This document shows positions 28,541 to 37,783 of a stretch of 64,000 nt of DNA, piece after piece. Position 1 is the stretch's first letter; each line of letters opens with the position of its first letter. A program made the position numbers and the translations under genes. The notes under the pieces are model-generated. The model was not told the origin of the DNA and did not search any database. It saw only the letters and a program-made list of their open reading frames with translations. Source of the DNA: Pectobacterium actinidiae (lineage in GTDB: Bacteria > Pseudomonadota > Gammaproteobacteria > Enterobacterales > Enterobacteriaceae); contig NZ_JRMH01000001.1 of assembly GCF_000803315.1 (NCBI RefSeq), positions 496,001 through 560,000 on the forward strand, read 5' to 3'.

Positions 28541-29628
28541 TGGCTGTGATTCAGTTACGTAACATCAGCAAACGCTTCGAGCACATGCAGGCGCTGGCGT
28601 CGCTGTCGCTGGATATCGCTGACGGTGAATTTCTGGTGCTGGTCGGGCCGTCCGGCTGTGGCAAAAGTACGCTGCTGCGTATGCTGGCGGGTCTGGAAGA
28701 GGTGAGCGACGGGCAGATCCTGCTGGGCGAGGATGACATTACGACCTGGAGCCCGAAGCAGCGCAATTTCTCGATGATCTTCCAGAATTACGCGCTGTTC
28801 CCGCACCTGACGGTCGAACAGAACATCACGTTTGGAATGCGGATGCGCGGCGAGCCGAAGGCGGAGTATCCACAGCGCGTGCAGCGCGTTGCCAGCCTGC
28901 TCCAGCTTGAGCCATTACTCAAACGCAAACCGGGAAAACTGTCCGGTGGTCAGCGTCAACGCGTGGCGATGGCGCGGGCGATCGTGCGCGATCCACGCTT
29001 GTTTCTGATGGATGAACCGCTGTCGAATCTGGATGCACGCCTGCGTAGCGACGTGCGGGATGGCATTATGGATCTGCATCGACAGTTGAAAACCACCACC
29101 GTTTACGTCACGCACGATCAGATTGAGGCGATGACGATGGCGGACAGAATCGCCGTGTTGGATCGCGGCGTACTGCAACAGGTCGGCACGCCGGAGCAGT
29201 TGTATTCTCACCCGGCTAACGTCTTTGTCGCCGGATTTATCGGCACGCCCGCGATGAATCTCATGACGTTGCCTTGTTCCGATGGTCACGTGTTGTCACA
29301 GACATTGCCTGTGGCGCTGCCTGCCAGTGAAGAAACGCGTTCATTAACCAGTGTGCTGCTCGGGATCCGCCCTGAGCATATTACCGAACACGCCGCGTCA
29401 GACGGCGAGTTGTCATTGCCGGGAATAGTGAAACAACGGGAGCTGTTTGGCGCGGAGTATCTGATTTATGTGGATACGCCGTTGGGAAATATGCGCTACC
29501 GTCGGCCAAATCGCGATGGCGTGCCGGATGTCGGCGCATCCATTGTGCTTCATTTTTCACCGCAGGATTGTCATTGGTTTTCCGGGCAAACCGCCCGTAA
29601 TTTATCCCAGGAGAAAAGAAATGCGTAA
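28540..29628 (+). CDS. ABC transporter ATPase, UgpC/MalK class
   Basis: A 362-residue ATPase with Walker A GPSGCGKST, Q-loop FQNYALFPHLTV, signature LSGGQRQR, Walker B LFLMDEPLSNLDARLR and H-loop VYVTHDQIEAM. A C-terminal TOBE domain (LLGIRPEHI) follows. It energises the permease pair encoded upstream. Its end overlaps the binding-protein gene start by 8 bases. Confidence 0.94.
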   Translation: MAVIQLRNISKRFEHMQALASLSLDIADGEFLVLVGPSGCGKSTLLRMLAGLEEVSDGQILLGEDDITTWSPKQRNFSMIFQNYALFPHLTVEQNITFGMRMRGEPKAEYPQRVQRVASLLQLEPLLKRKPGKLSGGQRQRVAMARAIVRDPRLFLMDEPLSNLDARLRSDVRDGIMDLHRQLKTTTVYVTHDQIEAMTMADRIAVLDRGVLQQVGTPEQLYSHPANVFVAGFIGTPAMNLMTLPCSDGHVLSQTLPVALPASEETRSLTSVLLGIRPEHITEHAASDGELSLPGIVKQRELFGAEYLIYVDTPLGNMRYRRPNRDGVPDVGASIVLHFSPQDCHWFSGQTARNLSQEKRNA

Positions 29629-30928
29629 GCCCCGTATGATGGCGCTGGCGATAGCCTTGCTGATGTCTGGCTCCGCGTTGGCAAAACAAAGCATCGACTT
29701 CATGTTTCCCGCGCCAGTTGATGGCAAGCTGACGATGGAAATGACGCGCATCATCAAGGAGTACAACCAATCGCAGGATCAGGTTGACGTGCGTGGGATC
29801 TTCACCGGCAATTACGATACGACCAAAGTGAAAGCAGAAGCGGCCGCTAAAGCGGGCGATCCTCCGGCGTTGGTGATTATGTCGGCAAACTTTACTGCCG
29901 ATCTGGTCATCAAAGATGAAATCCTGCCGATGGACGAGCTGTTCAAGTTCGGCAATGAAAAAGCCACGCCTTTCCTGACCAAAAACTTCTGGCCTGCGCT
30001 GCATCAAAATGCGCAGGTGATGGGCGTGACTTATGCGATCCCATTCCATAACTCGACGCCAATCCTCTATTACAACGAAGACATGCTGAAGAAGGCGGGC
30101 TTTAACGAACCGCCGAAAAACTGGGATGACGTGATTGCGGTCGCGAAAAAACTGACTGACCCGGCGAAAGGGCAGTGGGGCATTATGATTCCGTCGACGA
30201 ACGATGACTACGGCGGCTGGATGCTGTCTGCGCTGACGCGTGCCAACGGCGGGGCATATTACAATGCCGATTATCCCGGCGAAGTGTATTACAACACCGC
30301 ATCGACGAAAGGTGCGCTCCAGTTCTGGCGTGATTTGGTGTACCGCGACAAAGTGATGCCCGCTGGCGTGCTGAATTCCAAACAGATCAGCGCCGCATTT
30401 TTCTCCGGCAAGCTGGGTATGACGATGCTGAGCACCGGTGCGCTGGGCTTTATGCGTGAAAATACCAAAGATTTTCAGTTGGGTGTGGCGATGATGCCGG
30501 AAAAAGAACGCCGTGGCGTAACCATCGGCGGGGCGAGTCTGGTGAGCTTCAAAGGGATTTCTGAGGAGCAGAAAAAAGCGGCCTGGCAGTTTATGAACTA
30601 TCTGGTTAGCCCGGAAGTCAGCGGAAACTGGAGTCGTTTTACCGGCTACTTCGCCCCGCGCATGGCAGCCTACGATCTGCCAGAAATGAAAGACTATCTG
30701 GCGAAAGATCCGCGAGCGGCCATTGCTCTTTCACAACTGCAATATGCCCATCCGTGGTACGCCACCTATGAAACGGTCGCGGTACGCAAAGCGATGGAAA
30801 ATCAGCTGGCAGCGCTGCTAAACGATCCGGCGAAAAAGGTCGATGACGCTGCCGCTGCTGCACAAAAAGAGGCGGATGGCATCATGAAGCCTTACGTGGA
30901 TAAAACGGCATTGCGTGACGTGAAATAA
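29621..30928 (+). CDS. Periplasmic solute-binding protein, UgpB-like (family 1)
   Basis: A 435-residue binding protein with signal peptide MRKPRMMALAIALLMSGSALA and mature start KQSIDFMFP. The bilobed family 1 fold is indicated by TKVKAEAAAKAGDPPALVIMSA, AIPFHNSTPILYYNEDMLKKAGF and WQFMNYLVSPEVSGNWSRFTGYF. The YYN/TGY region resembles UgpB, which binds glycerol-3-phosphate and glycerophosphocholine. The ATG at 29621 follows AGGAG. It is the last gene of the operon. The ligand is inferred from gpdQ. Confidence 0.92.
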   Translation: MRKPRMMALAIALLMSGSALAKQSIDFMFPAPVDGKLTMEMTRIIKEYNQSQDQVDVRGIFTGNYDTTKVKAEAAAKAGDPPALVIMSANFTADLVIKDEILPMDELFKFGNEKATPFLTKNFWPALHQNAQVMGVTYAIPFHNSTPILYYNEDMLKKAGFNEPPKNWDDVIAVAKKLTDPAKGQWGIMIPSTNDDYGGWMLSALTRANGGAYYNADYPGEVYYNTASTKGALQFWRDLVYRDKVMPAGVLNSKQISAAFFSGKLGMTMLSTGALGFMRENTKDFQLGVAMMPEKERRGVTIGGASLVSFKGISEEQKKAAWQFMNYLVSPEVSGNWSRFTGYFAPRMAAYDLPEMKDYLAKDPRAAIALSQLQYAHPWYATYETVAVRKAMENQLAALLNDPAKKVDDAAAAAQKEADGIMKPYVDKTALRDVK

Positions 30929-30939
30929 GGAAGTTCCGC

Positions 30940-30962
30940 CCCGTTGATACTGACTCAACGGG
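30940..30962 (+). terminator. Hairpin after the ABC operon
   Basis: Perfect 8-bp arms CCCGTTGA and TCAACGGG with a 7-base loop begin 12 bases past the binding-protein stop. The following T-run is absent. Confidence 0.55.
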
Positions 30963-31008
30963 ATGTGAGCGTTGAAAAACGGTTCTGAGCGATTAACAAA
31001 CCTATTGG

Positions 31009-31199
31009 CAGAACGAAAACGGTGATGATGGGATAGAAGAGTAAAGCGTCCGCGCCAAGGACAAAGGCGTCAGGAACGCCTTTGAACGTCGCTTGCGACG
31101 GCCCTGAAAGGGTGAATCTCAGGGATGAGATTCATATCTGCGCGGCTCGAGCTTACAGGGATGTATTCACAGCGTCTTTACGATCTACCCATTATCACC
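31009..31199 (-). repeat. Dispersed multi-hairpin repeat, copy 1 (inverted relative to copy 2)
   Basis: About 190 bases that reappear, reverse-complemented and with few differences, at 37551-37740. It holds successive stems: AAAGGCG/CGCCTTT, CGTCGC/GCGACG, a CCCT/AGGG pair and the palindrome-like GAATCTCAGGGATGAGATTC. The outer parts (AGAGTAAAGCGTC and CAGCGTCTTTACGATCT) are partial terminal inverted repeats. No coding frame. It looks like a non-autonomous mobile or intergenic repeat. Confidence 0.85.
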
Positions 31200-31212
31200 G
31201 CCCGACTCACCT

Positions 31213-32475
31213 TTAATGCGCAGCCTGAGAACTCATCCCCGCCGAGCTACGTGACGATGACAGCGTAAAGGCGGAGATCGCGGTAAAGGTGATCGCGATA
31301 CCCCCTAGAATAAGGTAAGTCTGGTTGAAACCGATGCGGTCATACAGATTGCCCGCAGCGGAGGAGAGGAATATCGCCATAAACTGCTTGGCGAACTGGA
31401 AGCCCACCAGATAAATCGTGGCCGACAAGCGCGAATCAAACGTATTGGCGATGTATTTGAAGATCCCGATGAGCAGCAGCGGTATTTCGAAGGCGTGCAG
31501 CATTTTCAGGATGATTACTTCTGTGACGGATGTGGCACAGGCCGATCCCAAGATCCTGATCGACATAATTGTGCCTGCCACTAAAAGCGCATTTTTAGCG
31601 CCGATCCGGTTAATGATCCAGGGCGTGCAGAACATCACCAGCGCATTCGCGGCTTCCCCTGCCGTGGTGACAAAACCAAAGATCTGGTTGCCCTGTTCCT
31701 GTGAACTAAAGAACGATTTAAAGAAATTAGCGAATTGCTGATCGTAGACGTCATAAATACAGGCGACACCAACCACGTACAGCACCAGCAGCCAGAACTG
31801 ACGGTTAGCCAGCAGACCTAATGCCAGCTTCACACTAAAAGGTGAGGCATTGGCCCCGAGTGAGTCCATGACAGCAGCGGTCGGGTTGCTTTCCGTCTTC
31901 GCCAGACACAGCAACACGATCAAAATAATCGCCGAGCCGGATCCCATCCAGAACACGATATCGGGGTTGATGTTAAACAACATGCCTGCCGTTGAGGCGC
32001 AAATTCCCCAGCCAAAACAGCCAAACATGCGCGCCTTGCCGTACTCAAAGTGGTGCTGTCGGCTGATGCGTTCGATATAGGCTTCAATGGCCCCGGCACC
32101 CGCGCTGAAAGAGAACCCTATATACAGGCCGCCGACTAAAGCACCCAGTATCACGTTGATTTTTAAAAGTGGGGCGAAGACATACAAAAAGAAAGGGGCA
32201 AAGAAGAGCAACAGCACAGAGATCACCCAGAGCAGGTGCTTCTTCATGCCCAGCTTGTCGGACAGAATGCCGAGGAAAGGCTGAAACAGGATCGCGAACA
32301 GGGACAAACTGGAGAAAACGATGCCAGTATCGGTCTTGTTAAGCCCGATAACGTCCGCCAGCCAAATCGGCAAAAACGGAAAGCACGTTGCCATGATAAA
32401 AAAATAAAGAAAGAAGAATGCGCCGAAAATCCAGAAGTTACGGTTATTTTTGTAATAGCACGAGGTAGTAGGCAT
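31213..32475 (-). CDS. LacY/RafB-family oligosaccharide:proton symporter
   Basis: A 420-residue, 12-helix MFS transporter of the lactose permease family, closely matching E. coli LacY throughout (FFFLYFFIMATCFPFLPIWL, GILSDKLGMKKHLLW). The residues essential in LacY are all present: Glu in AIEAYIERIS, Arg in ARMFGC, Glu in TTAGEAANA, Arg in MSIRILG, and His and Glu in LHAFEIP. It lies 94 bases downstream of an alpha-galactosidase gene on the same strand, so the likely substrates are raffinose or melibiose (RafB/MelY role) rather than lactose. Confidence 0.93.
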   Translation of the reverse strand: MPTTSCYYKNNRNFWIFGAFFFLYFFIMATCFPFLPIWLADVIGLNKTDTGIVFSSLSLFAILFQPFLGILSDKLGMKKHLLWVISVLLLFFAPFFLYVFAPLLKINVILGALVGGLYIGFSFSAGAGAIEAYIERISRQHHFEYGKARMFGCFGWGICASTAGMLFNINPDIVFWMGSGSAIILIVLLCLAKTESNPTAAVMDSLGANASPFSVKLALGLLANRQFWLLVLYVVGVACIYDVYDQQFANFFKSFFSSQEQGNQIFGFVTTAGEAANALVMFCTPWIINRIGAKNALLVAGTIMSIRILGSACATSVTEVIILKMLHAFEIPLLLIGIFKYIANTFDSRLSATIYLVGFQFAKQFMAIFLSSAAGNLYDRIGFNQTYLILGGIAITFTAISAFTLSSSRSSAGMSSQAAH

Positions 32476-32569
32476 CTTTATTTCCCCCCAAGAGGGTAGC
32501 GAGCATCATGACGCGGGACGTTGCAGTCCCGCGCGGCCGTGTTGCGAATGTCTAGAGCAAGTGAAAAGG

Positions 32570-34714
32570 CTAGCTGCCAGCCGTCTCTGCTACTGCGGAA
32601 AGTGCGACCAGAATGGCGGTTTCCGGCGTCAGTACGGGTAGAGCAAGGCCCGCCTGCATCAGCCAGTCGCCAGAAACCACGATCGGCTGACGTAGCCAGG
32701 GCGGGAGTTCACGCATGGTGCCACCGCCTTCTTGTACCGTTTTGATTTCCGGGCCGTCCAGCAGTGTGACTTCATAGCGTGCGTCAGGTAGCAGGCCGGG
32801 GAAGCGTAGCGTACCCGCCAGTGAATAATCTGGCATACGCAACTGGGCTATCTGGAAAACCGCGTGCTGGCGATCGTGGCTTACCACACCGGCAACCTGT
32901 GTCGTATCGTCCGGCATCTCGACCCGCCAGGTGGTGCCGCTGTGCAGCAGCGGACGCAGCCTTTTGTGCAGTTGGATGTAGTGGCGATAGCCTTCCAGCT
33001 CGTCGTCATCGGCCTTCACGGGATCCAGCTCGATGCCCATGTGGCCGAACAGGGCGGTCAGGCCGCGAAAGGCGATGGTGTGGCGCCGATAGGTGGCGTG
33101 ACAGCGGGCGTGCCCGATGTGTTGCCCCATCACCTCCGGTGGGAAGAAGTAGCTCATGCCGCGCTGGATAGTCTGGCGCTCCAATGCGTCGTTGTTATCC
33201 GACACCCAGAAACGCTGGGTACGCTCCAGCACGCCGTAATCGATGCGGCCACCGCCGGAGGCGCAGGATTCAAATTCGACATGCGGAAAGCGCTGACGCA
33301 GGGTTTCAAGCAGACGATAGAACTGTCGGGTTTGCGCATCGGCGGCCAGACGCCCCTCATGGCCGGGCTGCACCAGCTCGCGGTTCATATCCCACTTCAC
33401 ATAATCGACAGGGTGTTCGCCCAGCAGCCAGCTCAGCCGCTCCAGCAGATAAGCGAAAGCCTCGGGCTGGTTTAAATTCAGCACGTACTGGTAGCGGCCC
33501 GTTGGCTGCGCGTAGCCGGGCAATTGCAGCACCCAGTCAGGATGGGCACGGAACAGGTCGGAATCGGGGTTAATCATCTCCGGTTCGACCCAAATGCCGA
33601 ACTCCATTCCCAAGGCTTTGACATGCTCAATCACGGGCATCAGCCCGTTAGGGTATTTTTCCTCGTCCAGATACCAGTCGCCGAGTGCGGCTTGGTCATG
33701 GTGACGCCCACGGAACCAGCCGTCATCGATAATAAAGCGCTCTACGCCGACGTCGGCGGCTTTGCTCGCCATCTGCATGATGTAATCGGGGTCATGATCG
33801 AAATAGATCCCTTCCCACGTATTGAGGTGTACCGGACGTGGTTTATCGCCGCAGAATGAGATCAGGGACTGGCGCAAGAAGGTGTGATAGCGCTGGCTCA
33901 TGCCGTTTAAACCGGCATCGGAGAAGGCGGCGTAGACCCACGGCGTGGTGAGGGATTCCGACTGTGCCAGCGTGATTTCACCCGGCAGATACAGGGCTTC
34001 CGCCTGTACGACGCGACGGCCATCCGTTTTGATATCGGCACGCAGGCGATGGTTGCCGCTCCAGCCTAAATGCACGCCCCAGACAGCGCCACGCTCTTCG
34101 CTGAATGCGGACTCGCCAAGGATAAAGGCGGGGAAATACTCGTGGGAACTTCTTCCCCGACGGCTTTCCTGAATAAAACCGCCATGCTGCAACGTGAGGC
34201 GGTGAGTCTGAAACTCGCGCAGCCAGCGGCCGTGGAAAGCCATAACGTCGCTCGCCCGTTCCGGGACGGGCAGCGTGACGGCGAGGCGCTGTACTTGCCA
34301 GGCATCCGCACGCAGATTCTCTAGCGTATGGCGCAGTTGCAATACATCGGTCTGCGGATCCAGACGCAGCTCGCTGATCAGGCGAAGCCCTGCCTGTGCA
34401 TCTTCCGCCGTGATGGTGAGCGTATTGTCCTGAACGTCAGTCTGCGTCGTCGTGAAGATCGGCGCGGCGTCATAGCCTGAACGGTGTCCCTCAATACCCG
34501 GTGAACCGAATTGGCCACGCCCGTATTCCATCGCCAGCGTCAGAGGAAGATCCACATCCAGACGACCGTTAGCGACAGGGCGTTGCAGAGAAATGATATC
34601 TTCTGGCGAAAAACCACGCAGCCGTGGCCCCCAGTAGAGAATTTCTGCTGCCGGGGCGCAGCGTACGATGACATCGCACTGCGCGCTGGTTAATTGGACA
34701 ATATCACGCTTCAT
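32570..34714 (-). CDS. Alpha-galactosidase, glycoside hydrolase family 36
   Basis: A 714-residue GH36 enzyme that removes terminal alpha-galactosyl residues from raffinose-family sugars or melibiose. Catalytic elements are visible: FIIDDGWF, the nucleophile aspartate in VKWDMNRE, ESCASGGGRIDYG, and the acid/base aspartate in WVSDNNDALER. It has no signal peptide, so it acts in the cytoplasm after import by the neighbouring permease. It fits the RafA/AgaR type. Two LacI-type operators lie 55-90 bases upstream of the start, and the regulator gene is next. Confidence 0.95.
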   Translation of the reverse strand: MKRDIVQLTSAQCDVIVRCAPAAEILYWGPRLRGFSPEDIISLQRPVANGRLDVDLPLTLAMEYGRGQFGSPGIEGHRSGYDAAPIFTTTQTDVQDNTLTITAEDAQAGLRLISELRLDPQTDVLQLRHTLENLRADAWQVQRLAVTLPVPERASDVMAFHGRWLREFQTHRLTLQHGGFIQESRRGRSSHEYFPAFILGESAFSEERGAVWGVHLGWSGNHRLRADIKTDGRRVVQAEALYLPGEITLAQSESLTTPWVYAAFSDAGLNGMSQRYHTFLRQSLISFCGDKPRPVHLNTWEGIYFDHDPDYIMQMASKAADVGVERFIIDDGWFRGRHHDQAALGDWYLDEEKYPNGLMPVIEHVKALGMEFGIWVEPEMINPDSDLFRAHPDWVLQLPGYAQPTGRYQYVLNLNQPEAFAYLLERLSWLLGEHPVDYVKWDMNRELVQPGHEGRLAADAQTRQFYRLLETLRQRFPHVEFESCASGGGRIDYGVLERTQRFWVSDNNDALERQTIQRGMSYFFPPEVMGQHIGHARCHATYRRHTIAFRGLTALFGHMGIELDPVKADDDELEGYRHYIQLHKRLRPLLHSGTTWRVEMPDDTTQVAGVVSHDRQHAVFQIAQLRMPDYSLAGTLRFPGLLPDARYEVTLLDGPEIKTVQEGGGTMRELPPWLRQPIVVSGDWLMQAGLALPVLTPETAILVALSAVAETAGS

Positions 34715-34769
34715 GAGGAAGACTCCAAATTACGATGACTCAATAACGAATAGTGGATCTCAGTGAAAA

Positions 34770-34804
34770 CTTAAACGTTTAAGTCATCAACTTAAACGTT
34801 TAAG
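34770..34804. promoter_or_regulatory. Tandem LacI-family operators of the alpha-galactoside operon
   Basis: Two copies of the perfect 14-base palindrome CTTAAACGTTTAAG occupy 34770-34783 and 34791-34804, centred 21 bases (two helical turns) apart. The central CG is typical of LacI/GalR-family half-site junctions. They lie between the regulator gene and the GH36 start. A TGTGA half-site just beyond (34808-34812) could be part of a weak CRP site. Confidence 0.85.
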
Positions 34805-34939
34805 AAGTGTGATGTTGTTAAAATAATTGCCAGGAAATAGAAAAAGGTTGCGATGAAGATGTGAAGGGCATCTCTCTGACGGCTGGCGTAGCACATCAAC
34901 CGATGGCTTTATATGAAATGTGGCAGAGAGCGGAATCGA

Positions 34940-35944
34940 TTAGGCGGGAAAACTCGTTTTACCGAGGCGTAACGTTGGCTGCCATAACACCTGCAAGTTT
35001 TCTACGGATTCGCCCGCGATGAGCGCTTGCATCATACTGGCAATCTGTTCGCCAACCTGCTCACGTGTTGCTTGCTCGATGGCTGTCACGTTGAGGTCGG
35101 TCAGGCTGTCCTGTGGCAAGCCGTCATACATCACTAATGCGATTGGATGTGAACCGGAAAGGCGACCGGCCTGCTGCAACGCGGCGACAGCGCCATCGCC
35201 GTGGACGTTGCCATCCATCACGATAGCGGTGGGTGGTTCAGGCAACGCCAGAAGGTCGAGCATGGCCTGATAGCCCGCGCGGCGCGTGGGGTTAACACAG
35301 CGCAGATAGGCGTCGTGAAACGGCAGGCCGTGGCGTTGCAGGGTATCGCGATAGCCTTGACGACGCTGCATGATAAACGCCTGCGGGTGGTCTTCACTTA
35401 ACATAGCGATACGGCGATGGCCGAGTTCAAGCAGGTGTTCGGTCGCCAGCGCCATGCCTGCGCGGTTGTCAAAATCGAACCAGGCGTAAGGGTGAGGGAG
35501 CTGGCTGCGCCCCAGCGCCAGAAAAGGCACATTGCTACGTTGCAGTAGCGTCAGTCGTGCATCCTGTTCGCATGTATGCGCCACGATCAACGCGTCGATA
35601 CGGCGGCTGGCGATCAACCGGGCGGCACCCTGACAGGCATCTTGCTCGTCAGCTAGCAGGAGAAAATCGACCTCATGCTGTGCCAGCTTGCGACTGATCG
35701 CGCCAATCATCTCAAAAAAGATATCGTTACTCAGTGAAGAGGCGTAGGGATAGACCAACCCGATGGCGTTGCTTTTGCCCATTTTCAGGCGGCGTGCGTG
35801 CGTATTGGGACGGTAGCCAATGCGCTCCGCCTCTTCCTGAATGCGCTGGCGCGTGGCGTCGGAGATATCGTGATGACCGTTCAAAGCACGACTCACCGCT
35901 GCCACGGACAAACCCAGGTTATTCGCGATTGTTTTTAACGACAT
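34940..35944 (-). CDS. LacI family repressor of the alpha-galactoside genes
   Basis: A 334-residue LacI/GalR protein. The DNA-binding domain is SLKTIANNLGLSVAAVSRALNGHHDISDATRQRI followed by the hinge GYRPNTHARRLKMGKSN. A periplasmic-binding-like effector domain follows (IGLVYPYASSLSNDIFFEM). The ATG at 35944 has AGGAG 6 bases upstream; a GTG immediately before it is also possible. The paired palindromes downstream of its gene are the likely binding sites, with an alpha-galactoside or galactose as inducer. Confidence 0.94.
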   Translation of the reverse strand: MSLKTIANNLGLSVAAVSRALNGHHDISDATRQRIQEEAERIGYRPNTHARRLKMGKSNAIGLVYPYASSLSNDIFFEMIGAISRKLAQHEVDFLLLADEQDACQGAARLIASRRIDALIVAHTCEQDARLTLLQRSNVPFLALGRSQLPHPYAWFDFDNRAGMALATEHLLELGHRRIAMLSEDHPQAFIMQRRQGYRDTLQRHGLPFHDAYLRCVNPTRRAGYQAMLDLLALPEPPTAIVMDGNVHGDGAVAALQQAGRLSGSHPIALVMYDGLPQDSLTDLNVTAIEQATREQVGEQIASMMQALIAGESVENLQVLWQPTLRLGKTSFPA

Positions 35945-35998
35945 CACCCTCTCCTGACGTGAATGCCCGGCGACGGGGCGTCTAGCGAGAAAACCGAA

Positions 35999-36607
35999 TT
36001 ATAGCAACCAGCCCTTGGCTTTGGCGTCTTCCAGATGTTGCTGGAGGTATTGCCAGAGTTCCGGGTTGATCGTGGCGATGAACTCCGCGCGGTCAAGAAC
36101 CTGTTCCAGACGGATGCCGTTTTCTACCCAGCTTTGTCCACCGTTGGACAAATTCATCAGCATTGGCATGACGCGATCGAGCATCAGAGCGAACTGAGCG
36201 CTGGGGGTTTCATTCGCTTCGTATTCTTCCCACAGATCGTGGAATTGTTGACGCTGTGGTTCGGGCAGCAGGCCGAAAATACGGGCGGCGGCGGCGACTT
36301 CCTGATCGTGAATCGCCAGACGAGCGGAAAGATCGTACACAAGCACATCGCCCGCATCGATTTCGACGATGTCGTGAATCAGCGCCATTTGGATCACGCG
36401 CTGGATATCGACGCCTTCACCGGCATAAGGTGCCAGCGCCATCGCCGCGACGGCAAAATGCCAGCTGTGTTCGGCAGAATCTTCGTGACGTTCGCTGCCG
36501 ATAATTTTGTTACGGCGCTGCACGCTTTTTAATTTATCGATTTCTATCAGAAAGCCGAAGACACCGGTCATGGAACCGAAATTCAGAGTAGATGGGGCAG
36601 ATGACAT
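35999..36607 (-). CDS. HD-domain phosphohydrolase, HDDC2/YfbR-like
   Basis: A 202-residue HD-superfamily protein (HD_3 type). The metal-binding residues are in EDSAEHSWHFAVAAMALA and ALIHDIVEIDAGDVL; LMLDRVMPMLMNL supplies the distal aspartate. Relatives include 5'-deoxynucleotidases such as YfbR and human HDDC2, so it probably dephosphorylates nucleoside monophosphates. The ATG at 36607 (MSSAPSTL) is preferred; an upstream in-frame start adds 14 unrelated residues. It lies 54 bases from the LacI start and may be an independent unit. Confidence 0.8.
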   Translation of the reverse strand: MSSAPSTLNFGSMTGVFGFLIEIDKLKSVQRRNKIIGSERHEDSAEHSWHFAVAAMALAPYAGEGVDIQRVIQMALIHDIVEIDAGDVLVYDLSARLAIHDQEVAAAARIFGLLPEPQRQQFHDLWEEYEANETPSAQFALMLDRVMPMLMNLSNGGQSWVENGIRLEQVLDRAEFIATINPELWQYLQQHLEDAKAKGWLL

Positions 36608-36868
36608 GAAAAACTTACCTCTAAACAGGGAGATATCGATGTCGATCATTGTAGGGGATGTCGCCCGAGATTGACATGCATGATTACAGGCTAAGTGAGA
36701 GAGAAAGCCAGAAGTCAGGCGAGAGTAAATATTTTAGCTTACACGTGTACACTGAAACTATTCTCAGTTAATCTGCTCAAAGGTTAAACACCTATGCCTG
36801 TGTCATCCTGCACTACAGTGGGAGAGCGGGGCAGACAATACCAACACTCGCTATTGCGGAATCTATCG

Positions 36869-37516
36869 ATGTCAAAAAGTGCACACAAGCCAGAGTACTC
36901 TCTGGCAGAGGAGATTGCGAACAGCATAAGCCACGGAGTCGGTGTAGTTTTCGGGATTGTGGGGCTGGTTTTACTGCTGGTGCAGGCGGTCAATAATGAT
37001 GCTGATCATGTGGCAATGACCAGCTACAGCCTTTATGGCGGCAGCATTATCCTGCTGTTTTTGGCGTCGACGTTGTATCACGCCATTCCTTCTCAGCGTA
37101 TTAAGCCGTGGCTAAAAAAATTCGACCACTGTGCTATCTACCTGTTGATTGCCGGAACCTATACGCCATTTTTGCTGGTGGGGCTGGATTCGCCGCTGGC
37201 GCATGGCCTGATGGTCGTCATCTGGGGCATGGCGCTGCTGGGCGTGATCTTCAAGCTGGTGTTTGCTCACCGTTTTGAAGTGTTGTCGTTGATTACCTAT
37301 CTGGTGATGGGCTGGCTGTCGCTGGTGGTGATTTACCAAATGGTAATGAAGCTGGCGGCGGGGAGCGTGACGCTGCTGGCGGTAGGCGGCGTGGTGTATA
37401 CGCTGGGGGTGATTTTCTACGCCTGCAAGCGGATTCCCTATAATCACGCGATCTGGCACGGCTTTGTATTGGGCGGCAGCGTCTGCCATTTTCTGGCGAT
37501 TTATCTTTATATCTAA
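36869..37516 (+). CDS. trhA: Hemolysin III / PAQR family membrane protein TrhA (YqfA)
   Basis: A 215-residue protein with seven membrane helices, nearly identical in many stretches to E. coli YqfA ([66 protein letters not shown]). The conserved histidines and Asp of the PAQR fold are present. E. coli TrhA is linked to membrane-energy homeostasis. The ATG at 36869 gives the E. coli-like N-terminus, although the ribosome binding site is weak. In E. coli yqfA also lies near ygfZ. Confidence 0.93.
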   Translation: MSKSAHKPEYSLAEEIANSISHGVGVVFGIVGLVLLLVQAVNNDADHVAMTSYSLYGGSIILLFLASTLYHAIPSQRIKPWLKKFDHCAIYLLIAGTYTPFLLVGLDSPLAHGLMVVIWGMALLGVIFKLVFAHRFEVLSLITYLVMGWLSLVVIYQMVMKLAAGSVTLLAVGGVVYTLGVIFYACKRIPYNHAIWHGFVLGGSVCHFLAIYLYI

Positions 37517-37550
37517 TCTTCGTGTGCTTGCCTTAAGCGTATGGCGTGCA

Positions 37551-37740
37551 GGGGTAATGGATAGATCGTAAAGACGCTGTGAATACATCTATGTACGCTC
37601 GAGCCGCGCAGATATGAATCTCATCCCTGAGATTCACCCTTTCAGGGCCGTCGCAAGCGACGTTCAAAGGCGTTCCTGACGCCTTTGTCCCTGTCGCGGA
37701 CGCTTTACTCTTCTATTCCATTATCACTGTTATCGTTCTG
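37551..37740 (+). repeat. Dispersed multi-hairpin repeat, copy 2
   Basis: The second copy of the roughly 190-base element, in opposite orientation to the copy at 31009-31199. It starts 35 bases after the trhA stop and includes the stems GAATCTCATCCCTGAGATTC, CGTCGC/GCGACG and AAAGGCG/CGCCTTT. Being downstream of trhA, it may end or stabilise that transcript. Confidence 0.85.
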
Positions 37741-37783
37741 AGGAGAGGTTTGCCATATTCATACTGTGGCTTAACTCGTCGGG

